Assembly (NCBI GenBank): GCA_023078555.1
Contig: CM041199.1
Location: forward strand, 7,445,315 to 7,509,314
Source of the DNA: Ulva prolifera
Lineage: Eukaryota > Chlorophyta > Ulvophyceae > Ulvales > Ulvaceae
Direction: 5' to 3'
DNA: 64,000 nt
Below are positions 45,116 to 56,557 of the stretch, piece by piece (the stretch's first letter is position 1; each line of letters starts with the position of its first letter). The notes beneath the pieces are model-generated. The model saw only the letters and a program-made list of their open reading frames with translations. It did not search any database and was not told where the DNA came from. A program made the translations under genes and the position numbers.

Positions 45116-46050
45116 CAGTGTTTAAAATTTCGTTTGAGTGTACATAGCTTAATAAGCTATAGGATGCCCTCGGCAGTAATTAAGTGATAGCTTGCTAAGC
45201 TATAGGTCCTGTTCACGGGGAATATTGCAATAGCATAACGCTTGTAGACATAACTACTCAATCACAGTGCCATATCGGCCCTTGGCCTTCCACACATCAA
45301 TAGCATCCACAAACGGGAAGGTCTGTAGAGTGAATAGACGTTGTAGTTTCGCACGCATACATAGCTCCAAGTGCGTGTCTTGGACTACTGCTCAGGTGAC
45401 TTTTGCTTAATAGGTGAGTGTCGAGCCCATGTTTGTTGAGGCGGAGGCTTGTGGCCGTGCCCAGGTGAAGGTCGCAGATGGTGCACTTCATACGCGCAGG
45501 CTGTGCTGTCATTGTCGAACTACTAGTGGCGCTCGGTTCAAAGAGATTGGTAAAGCACGCATACTGATGGTCCAGAAGATTCAATTTTGCTCGTTTCTTA
45601 GCTGGTACTGCTATGTTTATTGCTTCCGACTGCTGCACATCATCGTCAGCACTGGCAACAGGCTGCTCATCGGGTGCACGAATTGCGCCCACGCTGTCGT
45701 CTACATCAACTTCAATGACATCCACAGGTCCGTCTATGCGCTTGCTAAACAGACCTTTAGTCGGGTAATGCTTGGGCAGCTTGGTTTTAGGCGGACGACC
45801 TGCCATTGCTAGCAAGGATGCGGAATGCAACAGCAGCCAGCACACCAGCACTTGGAGTGATAAGCGATTGTCGGAAGGCTGAATGAATTTCGCGATCGCT
45901 TAGCAAGCTATAAGATGTCGCGTGAAATAATTTTTCGTTCGCTTCGCTCGCTATAACGAGACTGTCATAATTAGGTTTTATAGCTTAACTCAGACTTTAA
46001 TTTTAATTTGATCGCTTATAAGCGATTTATCGCTGAAATTTTAAACACTG
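45116..46050. mobile_element. Small hAT-family transposon, 935 bp, with 8-bp target duplication
   Basis: The ends are CAGTGTTTAAAATTTCG (45116) and CGCTGAAATTTTAAACACTG (to 46050), inverted repeats starting with the CAGTG typical of hAT. ACCCTGCA is duplicated exactly on both sides (45108-45115 and 46051-46058). The element is clearly more AT-rich than its surroundings, with several AGCTTA/TAAGCT and GCTTATAAGC motifs near the ends. It encodes only a BED-finger protein and lacks the hAT catalytic and dimerisation region, so it would need an outside transposase. Confidence 0.9.
45297..45806 (-). CDS. BED-type zinc-finger protein of the hAT element (transposase N-terminal remnant)
   Basis: The frame of 169 residues starts at the ATG at 45806-45804 (MAGRPPKTKLPKHYP), with G at -3 and +4. 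The longer frame begins only at a GTG. An AT-hook-like GRPPK lies at the start and a basic KKRAK near 80 may be a nuclear signal. A finger follows: CTIC, then KHGLDTH and HLLSKSH, giving the C-x2-C...H-x5-H layout of BED fingers. The RNase H-like catalytic core and C-terminal hAT dimerisation domain are absent. It could be a truncated transposase or a captured DNA-binding repressor; truncation is simpler. Confidence 0.6.
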   Translation of the reverse strand: MAGRPPKTKLPKHYPTKGLFSKRIDGPVDVIEVDVDDSVGAIRAPDEQPVASADDDVQQSEAINIAVPAKKRAKLNLLDHQYACFTNLFEPSATSSSTMTAQPARMKCTICDLHLGTATSLRLNKHGLDTHLLSKSHLSSSPRHALGAMYACETTTSIHSTDLPVCGCY

Positions 46051-46058
46051 ACCCTGCA

Positions 46059-46830
46059 CGTGTGTGCAAGTGCTACACTCCTCCTGATTGTCAGCCGGAT
46101 GCTCCCTAGACATCTGAGAAACCCCAACCTTCAACATCAATGTCCTTCAGCCGGGTGCAATCATCGATCATCTGGGAGGCATTCGCACCCGATGAGGCCA
46201 CCTGAGCTGCAGCTTGCCGCAATCGCCGATCCGATCCTGAAGGTGTTCGAGGCTTGTGCAGTCGTTGAGGAGGAAGTGTGGTATAGCTGGGTGCAGTCCC
46301 CGATCTTCTCTGGCAGCTGCGTGAGGTGGTTGCACCCGCTGAGGCTAAGATCTACGAGCTTAGCACAGTCACCGATCCGCTCTGGAAACTGGTTGAGTCT
46401 TTTGCAGCCTTTGAGTTTCAGGGGCATTTGTCACCTTGAGGGGAGCTGTTCGCGGCTCCAGCACAGGCTGAGGTCGAGTTTGGCCAGCCTGGAGCAGTCG
46501 CCGAGACTCTCTAGCAGCTGTGTGAGGCCTTCGCACCTCCACAGGCTGCTTTATGCCACCTCAGCGCCTCTGTGTGGCCGGTTCTGTGTGGGAGCTACGT
46601 GAGGCTTCGCAGATGCCGAGGTTGAGGTGGGCCATCTGGCCAAAGCCGCCGATTGCCTCTAGAAGCTGTGCGAGGTTTTCACAGCCGTGGAGGTGTAGGT
46701 GTGCCCCGCTGGCCATAGCCGCCGGACCTCTCCGGATGTCACTCGAGGCTTTCAAACCTGCTCAGGATGAGTTTGGATAGCCGGGCACAGCCCCTCAGCT
46801 GCACACCCGTGCTGCCGCAGGCCACAATGA
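46059..46830 (-). pseudogene. Dead 3' end of an NLR type B gene
   Basis: Broken LRR units are readable on the minus strand in at least three separate frames. Examples are NQFPERIGDCAKLVDLSLSG and LTQLPEKIGDCTQLYH (46161-46427), LTQLLESLGDCSRLAKLDLS (about 46435-46535), and LAQLLEAIGGFGQMAHLNLG (46561-46755). The units are far more diverged than those in B1. The segment 46080-46150 corresponds to the B1 3' end (about 18160-18240), so this is the tail of a B gene colinear with the spacer to its left. No NB-ARC remains. The hAT element sits just downstream of its former stop. Confidence 0.75.
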
Positions 46831-48251
46831 GAAGCTTAAGTGCATGGCGCCTGTTTTGCAGAGAGCTCGCGCAGGGGATCACTGGATGTACAACACGGCC
46901 ATGCGAGACGCTCATGCGTATTTGTATCTTGTTATCAAGAGCACACAGTTCATATTCTGATCTCTTGATCTCCATACCGCCTGACAGCGGCAACATGCGT
47001 GACTGATGAGCTGGCTGGCAATCATGCCATGGCCACGCCGATGGGGGTAGCTGAAGAAAGGTAACAGTAGTGCTATTAGAGTGTGACAATCCAGTAATGT
47101 TGATAGTTTATGTCCCCTGGTGCTTGGGGCAATCAGCAGTAGTAAGACTAGTCCTTGGGATTGGTCGGAGTGGGTGATCGGGAGGCCGTATGCCTGGCAA
47201 AACACATTCGTCCGAGTGATTGACTGCCAGCAATGCTATTGGCAATATGTTGTGGAGCCCTTGTAAATGCGTTTGCCGAAGGGTGTGCTCACCTGACTGA
47301 TGATGCAGTCCCTTCAGTTGCTACCAATGCATAAGTACTTGAGCAAAAGCAAACGCAGTATCGCGACTGATGGAAGAAAGCTGATCCGGAGAGACTGTGC
47401 ACGGCGATCGCATTGTTTTCACTCGAGTGGCTGTGGACCTCCAGTCGCAATCCAACGTCTACATGCATCGAGTGACTACGTGAAATGATCGCCGTGAACA
47501 TTATGCAAGGAGAATATACGTCGACAAGTTTCTACCTCCTGGGTTTTAGTACAGGCACCATGCCGGATCATGCTGTATTCTGTACGTCCATCGTCTGTTG
47601 ATGGCGCTTCCTGCAAGCGGCACTTCCTGACTGCTTCACAGATTCTGTGACGATGATTCTGCTGTTTCTCAACTTGAACAAGCGCTGTTGTTACATGTCC
47701 CAAGAATCGGGCGAGAGCTATCTCGATAACGTCGTCCAGATCCGCATCGGCAGAGTGTTGGCGATATGGCATACGAGGCGCAGTGCTGTGCCTGTGCATG
47801 TGTCCCCAGAACGGCTGTTTGGCAGGTGAAATATTCTCACGCTTTGATTGCTGGGGAACCCATTTGACCCGCGCGACAGATGTCACCCTCTCCGGACATC
47901 GTGCCTGTGCCCCAGCTTACAAGAAGCGCTTCCATGCGCAGGCCACGTCGAGAACACTTAAACTGCTGCAGGGGAAATCACATCAAGGCATCGCTCTGTA
48001 CAACTCAATACGTAGTTCTGCACGTTTGACCACCTTGAGTTGCAGCCTAAGCGTCTGTCTGGCAGGGCGGTTAGCCGGGACTCCTGGGAGTCGTACATCG
48101 TATCTACGTATCTAGAGGCACAAGAACAATGGTTGCGATCTACACGGGGCGTAATCCGGTGCATGTGATCAGCTTTCAATATTCCTACCAGGTGTGACCC
48201 TGTACCTCGGACATGTCCTGGCCCGGTCACTTTGCTCAGTCGGAGATAGCT
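46831..48251. other. Remnant region, part 4: diverged copy of about 14540-15800
   Basis: The stretch 47060-47260 matches 14550-14770 well (TTGATAGTTTATG, AAGACTAGTC, AAAACACATTCGTCCGAGTG), and similarity continues with gaps to about 48200. No gene is supported. Block R2 begins at 48252. Confidence 0.55.
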
Positions 48252-49172
48252 TCAGGCCCTGGTAATGAGCTGAAACTCGAGGCCAGGGTGGTAGAGACTA
48301 TGCTCAGAGGGCAGACACACATTACGACACCTGATCAGGCACAGATTAGTGCATCACTCTTTCTTTGTACTGCAGGTACATCCATAAGGAAGCTGGCCCT
48401 GCACAGGTCCACTCAGCCTGATCAATCCCTTGTGTCGTGAGATAGGTGTAGTTTGCGTACAGAAAAAAGAAGATGGGCTCACCTGATTCCGCGCACTGGA
48501 TAGTATAAGAGCAGTGTAAGCATGACTGTAGGTGATCAGAACCGCGTCAGACAGTGGTGGCAGTGTGCAGTCTGGGCCTGACTATAGTTGCAAAGGACAG
48601 AGGCCGGGCATCGAGCCACCGCTAGGAAGTGTGCATTCTGGGCCTGACTGTAAGTTTGGGTATGATCGTCCAGAACTGATTGCACTGTCAAGCTCATACA
48701 CTGGACCTGTCTCGACACTGGAGTATAAACAGACCATGCAAGTTCTATTGCAAGTTTCGGCATGCAGCTTCCAGAGTGCTCATGGGCATCTACCGTGTTC
48801 AGCATGTTGTTGAGAGAGAATGTGTGGTACATTCTAGCTCAAGATATTTCTTTTGAAAACCGTGAGTCAGAAGGATCCTACATGACAGCTGGCACAGCTG
48901 GCACCCCAAACTGCATCTCGAGTGTGTATATGCAGGATAGCGCAGTGCCTTCAATGACGCCAGTGTATGGTATGTGCGCTTTGCAAGCCACGATTTCACA
49001 TTCACTGTACTTGCTCACAGTCAACACCCGAGCTGATCCTGGGGACTCAGGTTCAGACCAGTCCATACCATTAGCAAGGAGCACACGAGATATCGACCGC
49101 ACTACCACCGGATTGTCCATTGCCGCAGCAATACCTGAACGAGATGACCTTGAAGCCCCGTCCCTGTGATAT

Positions 49173-49211
<39 letters not shown>

Positions 49212-52200
49212 CTAACATGAGCATTATTAGTCGTGCCTCTGATGAAAAATTGCAGGCGTTGCCTGCATCCAAACGGGGTGATTCGGATGCTTATTTGCCA
49301 TATTCACCTGCTGGCATGGTAGTCGTATGTTGGCAGTCCTGCCTGTGGTGAAAATGAGAGCGGTGATGTAGCCTCAGCAGCTGTTGCGCAGGGCCAATGC
49401 ACATGGGGTTCCGCGTGGGGGCACTTGACTTGCTCTGGCCGCGGCTGCTGGATAAGCGGCGACGTCATTGCCGGCTGCTTGGCAGGACTGAGCAAGTATT
49501 GGGGTGGATGATGCCTACTTGGCGGTGTGGTGTCCACACGCAGTTCACCACACCAGGCAACGGCCCTTGATCGTGTATGGCAGTACTGCAGTATCGTTCA
49601 GGTCTGAAGTTATTTCATAAAGGCACTACTGCGTCTTGTGGAGCAAAGCCGATGCGCCGAGAGTGTTGCAGCCTCAGCAAGCCGCCTACAACAGGTCCTA
49701 CAGTCTGAGGCGAGGCGCGGCTCAGCGTGTGCATGTGCCCCATTTGTATGCTCACGTGGGTGTATGTGTCATTGGTGGCCAACGAAGAGGCCAGCGGCAG
49801 TGGCGGAAACTGTTTGCTGGTGCTGATTGGCAATTCAGCATGGGCGCAGGTGTATGTTTGGGTGAACAATTCACAGCAGAAGAGAATGTAGGAGTAGTGC
49901 CGTCGGAGTGTGACAAACCAGTAACGTTGATAGTTTATGCCCCCTGGTGCTCGGGGCGATCGGCAGTAATAAGACTAGTCTATGGGATTGGTCAGAGTGG
50001 GTGATCGGAAGGTTGTGCGCCTGCCAAAACACATTCGTCCGAGTGTGTGCAGGCTTCAGGAATGGAATGGTTGCCATAAATACTGTTGGTAGCGTGTTGT
50101 GGAGCCCTTGTAAATGTGTTTGCCGCAGGATGTGCTTACTTGATTGACTGTAAAACCACCTCTTCTGCTGTCACGTTAGAGCTACTGTGCTTCCACAAGC
50201 ACACGCAGTATCACGATTGGTGGGTACAACCTGCTGCATGAATATGAAAATCCCTTTGATTTCACTCGAAATCTTCAGTAACTGTGGACCGTCCATCGCA
50301 ATGTGTACATGCATTGAGTGGCTACTTGAAATGCTCAATCTGGCGACCAAGCACGTGAAGTGCACGTCGACACAACATCCTGTCGGTGACTTCAGGATCC
50401 TGGCTTGATTGCTGGCTCAATATGGTGTTATGTTTTTTGTCAGGCCATCGTCTGTTGATGCAGCTGCCTGTAACCGGTACCTCCGCACTGACTCCCGCAC
50501 GACGTTAATGCAATTTCAAAACTATCAATGGCGCTGTCATTAAGTTGCTGTGCTCAGCGCAACGGGCATTTCGTCGAGGCTATCCTGATCCTTACCGGCA
50601 CAGTGTTCTCGACATTGAATACGAGGCGCGGTGCTGTGGCACGTAATTTTGTTACCTTAACACCTCTTTGACCGGTGGCATGTGCTCGCGCCATGATCGC
50701 AGACAATTTCTTGCGAAGAGGGCGGCACGTCTCAACCTCAGCAGAAACCTATGCCCCAGCTTGCAAGTTGTGCTTCCATGCGGAGATCATGTCGAGAAGA
50801 CCTACACTACTGAAGATGAAATCAAATCAAGACATCGCTCTGTGCAGCCTCAACACGTAGTTCTGCAGCTTTGCCCACCTTGAGTTGCAGCTTCTGCTTC
50901 TGTGTGGCAGGTAGTCACTTGAGACTCGTATGGGTCCCCTGCAACACATAAATCATTTTGAGAGGCTTAGATTTCATTGATATCAATCTACAATGGGCGT
51001 GACTCGGTGCGACTTTATTATCAATTTTCAGCTTCCCAGGTGTGACCTCGTAGGCGCTGTTTCAGCTGAACTTTCTCGGTCCCGGCGTTATCTCGAGATA
51101 GAGACCGTGCTCAGAAAAAAATCACAATGTATGTCAGCTGATCAAATTCCACTCAATCCTTCTTCTACTGCAGGAATGCTAAACACCTCCATCATGCAAG
51201 CTGGCTCTGGAGTGGTCCAGTCTGGCCGCTCAAGCCATCGTGTAGTTTAGAGCTGGCGTAGTAGCCATGGAGAACCCAATCTGTAACTTAATATGGGTCG
51301 TTGTGACAGCTTGCACACTGCATGTGGCCAAAGAGTATCGGGGTCAAGGCTATGTGTGATCACAAGTGGCCCGACAGTGGCTGCAGTGTGGCCTTAAGCC
51401 TGGGTGTGTGTGATAAAATCTACGCCCACAAGCATGATACGCTGGACTTGTCTTGATCTGCTATACTTGGAAGCTATTCAGTACCAGTTTCGTTGCATTG
51501 CATTGCAAGTTATGTTGCGAGGTTCAGCATGCTGCTCAAGTGAATGCTCACGGGACTCTGCTATGTGCGGCATGCTGCCACGAACAATGGTGTAGCAAAC
51601 ACCCTGCCAGCGCGTCGACACGCGCATGCTGCATAAAAGACTCATTCTGCGCGATAGGCAGGTGCTGCATGGCAGCTGGCATGCGGACACACAGACCTCC
51701 TTTTTGCCCACACTTGCATGCAGCATTTGCCCGTGCATTGCAAGATGCAAGTGTATTGCACATGCCGTTTGCAAGGACTAACCTCACGTTCAGGCCTTTG
51801 GAAGCGTGTGAATTGTGTCGGGGCAGTGGAGCAGGTGCGGAATGAGCATCACCCCTGCATGCCTCAAGGACACCTCCAAGAGCTACCCTTGCACATCAAT
51901 TTCAATTCAGGGCTGTAAGGCATGTGTTTACTCTGATATTCAACCGTGGAAATAAAGTTGATGGGCTTCATGCAACAAAATGGCCCGCAGCAAGCATGCA
52001 GCAGAGACAAAGCAGCTGCAAAGAGGTGCCTACACAAAGTAGCAATGCAGCCGCGTCGAGATGCCTGGATCTATCAGTGTGCCTCAATTTCCACTGCAGG
52101 GTGCCACAGAGGCTGCATCACTACAGAGCAATGGTAACACACTGAGCTTATGTGGGAACCAAGTGTTACAGAATCACTGGTACCCCCTCATCACCACAGG

Positions 52201-53500
52201 TCAGGCGGTCCCCTCAGCGACATTGTGCCAGGCACATAACCAGCACACTGGCATGGTTTCATGGACAGTCATGTGTGTTTTCAAAAGCGAGAACCTGGTC
52301 CATGCTGAAAACACAGGTTCACATCAGTGTCTTGCTCACAGGCATCGCAAATATGATCACTGGACTGTCAGTCGGCAACTCCCCACCTTATGCCAGCATT
52401 ACATGCCACACGCCAGACTGGTGACAACTTGCAGTACCTGGAACAGTGCAGATAACAAACAACAGCAGTGATGCATCCACCGGAGGGCATGTGCATCACA
52501 GGATCCCGACACACAAGGCGCAAAGACACCAGCAGTGGCGACTTTTGCAGGTCAGCTATCCTCAAATGCTGCTCAACTGAAACACCATGTCGCCAGAGCC
52601 CCAGCTGAAGTCGAATCCTGGCGCCATTGTGGCATGCAGCAGCGCCAGGCCCTAAAAACACGCCCACAAGATGGGCCAGCACGGGCACAGCAGCTTCTCT
52701 GCACTGGCTGATAGGAGACATGTGGTCGCCGAAGCCTGCACAGATGACAGCATAAAGGAGAAGTTCTGACGCATGTCTGGTCACGGTGTCAGCACCTGCA
52801 CGAGCAGGGCACACGTGGCACGATGAGGAGTGTACATCAGGCAGGAGCCCCCACCTTGCCTTTCCTGCCAGCATGCACCAAAAAGAGGGGCCCAGTCACC
52901 ATGATGGCTAAAACTGTGTCTGATGGCCCCTGCGAGCCAAGTGTGTTTAGCAGCTCCATGGTTGTGCAGGTTCATCTCTCAGGAGAACCTACATCATGTA
53001 TTGAAGTTTACTCACAACGCTGCACATGGAGGCTCCACAAGACGTAGATCGCTGGTGGAGCTTGCTAAAGCTGCTAGCAGGGCGAAAGCTGTACAGAAAA
53101 CTCCATCGCAAGCAAACAGTCACTGACACAGCCGTGTTTGCTTGCACAGCACCGTAGGCGACGAATGAAACAGGGAATGCTCGTGTGTGTGGTAACATAT
53201 TCTCAGCTACTCGAAGTTGTGTTCGCAATGGAACTCACATGCGAAACAGAGGGCAAGAGCCTTGAATGCACATCACCTGTGTACAGACATGTCAACACAG
53301 GTAGACTCCGCAGTAGCGACGGTATATAGGAACTCGGTCATCATTGAGTTTTAGCAATGAAAACGCAAGCACAGGTTCATTAGGTGGCATTGCACTCCCA
53401 ACGGCATGCAAGAACAGCTGAGCACACACGTGCGGAGGTGCACGCTCTCAGCTTGGGACACAGGAGGTGTGGCGGCGCACCCAGCACATGGGGGAATGTG
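48252..53500. other. Spacer downstream of B2 (copy R2)
   Basis: Equivalent to 12909-18158. It holds a C35 tract (49175-49209) and no supported gene. Confidence 0.5.
49175..49209 (+). repeat. C35 homopolymer
   Basis: Twin of the C39 tract at 13830-13868, four bases shorter here. Confidence 0.95.
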
Positions 53501-56500
53501 CTACAGTTTCCCGCCAGCTGGTGATCTCTGTGAGGCTCCTAGATATTTCAAAAGTTCACAGCCTTCGATGTTTATGTGCATCAGCGGCCCTCGATCACAA
53601 ATACTCTTCGGGAGGTGTGTAAGACTTCTGCACCCGCTGAGGTCGAGGTGTGCCAGCTGGGTGCAGTCGCCGATCCGCTCTGGGAGATACATGAAGCGCT
53701 CGCACCCGCTGAGGTTGAGGTGTGCCAGCTGGGTGCAGTCGCCGATCCGCTCTGGGAGATACATGAAGCGCTCGCACCCGCTGAGGTTGAGGTGTGCCAG
53801 CTGGGTGCAGTCACCGATCCTCGCTGGGAGATGCATGAGGTCCTTGCACCCGCGGAGGTCGAGGTGTGCCAGCTGGGTGCAGTCGCCGATCCGCTCTGGG
53901 AGATGCATGAGGTCCTTGCACCCGCGGAGGTCGAGGTGTGCCAGCTGGGTGCAGTCGCCGATCTGCTCTGGGAGATGCATGAGGTCCTTGCACCCGCGGA
54001 GGTCGAGGTGTGCCAGCTGGGTGCAGTCGCCGATCCGCTCTGGGAGATGCATGAGGCCCTCGCACCCGCTGAGGTCGAAGTGTGCCAGCTGGGTGCAGTC
54101 GCCGATCCGCTCTGGGAGATACATGAAGCGCTCGCACCCGCTGAGGTTGAGGTGTGCCAGCTGGGTGCAGTCGCCGATCCGCTCTGGGAGATGCATGAGG
54201 TCCTTGCACCCGCGGAGGTCGAGGTGTGCCAGCTGGGTGCAGTCGCCGATCCGCTCTGGGAGATGCATGAGGCCCTCGCACCCGCTGAGGTCGAGGTGTG
54301 CCAGCTGGGTGCAGTCACCGATCCGCTCTGGGAGATGCATGAGGCCCTCGCACCCGCTGAGGTCGAGGTGTGCGAGCTGTTTGCAGTCACCGATCCTGTT
54401 TGGGAGATGTGTGAGGCGCTCGCAACCGCTGAGATTGAGGTGCATGAGCTGAGTGCACTTGCTGATGCGATCTTGCAGCATCTTCAGCTCACCGAGGCTG
54501 GCCACCTCCAGATGGACCAGCTGTGGGGCAGGCAGGACGGACGCGATGACGCGATCAGCGTCCTCAGTCTGGCGCACGCACAGGAAGCTCAGCATTGGCA
54601 GCTGGGGCCGTGCCCCTTGATCGGAGGCTGCATACGCTGTCAAGTGGCCATTATCCTCAATCTCCGCCCGAGTGACACACAGGTAGCGCAGTTGGGATGG
54701 CCATCTCACTTGAGCCGGGATGGTCACCTGAGACACGATGCACGAACGCAGCTGAGCATATGCATGCGCGCCTGTTGACGGCATGTCCAGAAACTTCGCC
54801 CAATCTACAGTATTCGACTGGGTCGACATCCCCAGGCCTGAGACTGCTTCCTGCAGGGCGGAGGGGCCGTAGCTGAGATAGCACACGCCGCTTCCGCAGT
54901 CCTCCGACTGCTCCTGTGCCTCGAGGCCGGGTTCAAGAAGGCACCGCTCCGCCGCGTCTCTGGAGCGCCACACCGCGATACCACGCATGAAAGCATGCAG
55001 CCAGTACCCCTTCTCCCCATCTTCGCCTGTCCGCGCCTCAACAAGGCCATGCTGCACCAGCTCATGCAGTGCTCGCTGCGCGGCAGCGAGGGCGGCGGGC
55101 GAGTGCAGGGGCGCGTGCGAGACAAAGAGGTGCACCAGGTGAGCCTCCGGGACCGGCTGCTGCTCTGTGGACGGGAACGCTGCAAAGTCCAGGAAGCACT
55201 CGATGACAGTGCGCGGCATGAAGTCGACACTGCGGGCGCAAGCCATGCTGGCGGCATCTTCGGCCCTCGTCCGCAGCCTGCGCTCTTCTGCTAAGCATGC
55301 CTTCCACTTCTGGGGAGCTGTGCAATTCTCCCGCAACCTTGCTGCCAGGAACACTAGAGCCTTGGGATGTCCGCCACAAGCATCGACGGCTTCTTTGCAG
55401 CTCTCACTGTGGATGAAGGACGGCAGATTCGCATTGGAGGAGCCAGTCCCATAAGCGTGGTCCCGAAACAGCTCAAAGGCATGCTCAGATGAGAGCGGTG
55501 GCACATCAATGACGTGCAGCTCCTCCATCGGCCTGGCGCCCACCTGGGGGGGCATGTATGACAGCGTGCAGGGCTGCCGCGTCGTGACGATGAGCCGGCT
55601 GCCTGCTACCCTCAGCTCCGGCCGCGTAGCAAAGTTCAGCGCCGCCACTGCACTCTGGCATGCGTCGGGCCATGGCCACACATCGTCCAGCACCAGCAGC
55701 ACCTTCTTGCTGGATGCATACACAAGCTGCGTCAGTGCCTCGAGGCATGCGCCTGCAGTCTCATACAGACACTCGTGTTCAGGGAAGAGCTGCTTGAACG
55801 CCTTCTGCAGCAGGGGCAGCGCGTCTCTGGAATTCATGCCGACTTCAAGCCACACCGCATTGTTAAATTGCTTCTTCCCTTGCTCCTGCGCTGCTCGTCT
55901 GTACACAGCATCAGCGATGGCCGTCTTGCCGATGCCACCAATGCCCTTGATGCCAATGTTGCGTGTGGTAGCCAATCGATCTTTGATTTCGGACACCAGG
56001 GCGTGCTGCATAATGCGCTTGGTTTCTACCTTCTTGGCTATGGCTTTGAAGGCTTTTGTAACCTGCTCCACTGCAGCATTGGAAATGTGCGCTGCAGCAA
56101 GTTCAGCGTTCCCTGTTGATGCAGGTGGCATCTCCACATGCAGGACTTCAGGCTCTGGATCGACTTGATCGCGCAGCGCACAATACAGATCCTTGTACCG
56201 TTCAGATGTACTCAGCGTGTCGAGCTCCTGGCGAGGCTTCTGTGCAACAACGGCGCAATCAGCGGCGGGGAGGAGCAGTGCGTACGCGGCGTCAGCCACC
56301 GCATCGCACAGCCGCACGTAGTCCTGCCTGTACTCATCTCTATGCCCGAGCTGGTCCAGAACAAAGGCGACAGCCATCAGCGCAGGGCGCTGCAGGAGCT
56401 GCAGCAGCTGGCTTCTACTTTCCTCTGGAGGCCAGGCGCCCGTGGCCTGGGCCTTGGCAACCAGCCACGGAATTGACTTTGCAACATTCCATCCGGCTGC

Positions 56501-56557
56501 TTCTCTGAGGAATACCGGCGCAATCTGCCCCTGCTTGTCATCGTCCTGAGCAGGCAT
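53501..56557 (-). CDS. NLR type B gene, copy B2 (NB-ARC + cassette LRR)
   Basis: The 1018-residue protein is identical to that of B1 in sequence, length and repeat order. Motifs are Walker A 205-214, Walker B 284-294, CGGHPKA 394-400, LHA at the MHD position, and a 13-unit LRR at 698-1009. The start is the ATG at 56557. Identity extends through the unstable 72-bp array and both flanks, so either the duplication is extremely young, the copies are being homogenised, or one locus was assembled twice. The sequence cannot decide between these. Confidence 0.85.
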   Translation of the reverse strand: MPAQDDDKQGQIAPVFLREAAGWNVAKSIPWLVAKAQATGAWPPEESRSQLLQLLQRPALMAVAFVLDQLGHRDEYRQDYVRLCDAVADAAYALLLPAADCAVVAQKPRQELDTLSTSERYKDLYCALRDQVDPEPEVLHVEMPPASTGNAELAAAHISNAAVEQVTKAFKAIAKKVETKRIMQHALVSEIKDRLATTRNIGIKGIGGIGKTAIADAVYRRAAQEQGKKQFNNAVWLEVGMNSRDALPLLQKAFKQLFPEHECLYETAGACLEALTQLVYASSKKVLLVLDDVWPWPDACQSAVAALNFATRPELRVAGSRLIVTTRQPCTLSYMPPQVGARPMEELHVIDVPPLSSEHAFELFRDHAYGTGSSNANLPSFIHSESCKEAVDACGGHPKALVFLAARLRENCTAPQKWKACLAEERRLRTRAEDAASMACARSVDFMPRTVIECFLDFAAFPSTEQQPVPEAHLVHLFVSHAPLHSPAALAAAQRALHELVQHGLVEARTGEDGEKGYWLHAFMRGIAVWRSRDAAERCLLEPGLEAQEQSEDCGSGVCYLSYGPSALQEAVSGLGMSTQSNTVDWAKFLDMPSTGAHAYAQLRSCIVSQVTIPAQVRWPSQLRYLCVTRAEIEDNGHLTAYAASDQGARPQLPMLSFLCVRQTEDADRVIASVLPAPQLVHLEVASLGELKMLQDRISKCTQLMHLNLSGCERLTHLPNRIGDCKQLAHLDLSGCEGLMHLPERIGDCTQLAHLDLSGCEGLMHLPERIGDCTQLAHLDLRGCKDLMHLPERIGDCTQLAHLNLSGCERFMYLPERIGDCTQLAHFDLSGCEGLMHLPERIGDCTQLAHLDLRGCKDLMHLPEQIGDCTQLAHLDLRGCKDLMHLPERIGDCTQLAHLDLRGCKDLMHLPARIGDCTQLAHLNLSGCERFMYLPERIGDCTQLAHLNLSGCERFMYLPERIGDCTQLAHLDLSGCRSLTHLPKSICDRGPLMHINIEGCELLKYLGASQRSPAGGKL
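53531..54466 (-). repeat. Coding array of 13 LRR units of 72 bp in B2
   Basis: Same unit number, types and order as the array at 18189-19124. Confidence 0.9.

Noticed and set aside
45414-45812. A 132-codon plus-strand frame inside the small hAT element
   Set aside because: It is antisense to the BED-finger frame, which has a recognisable motif and a good start.
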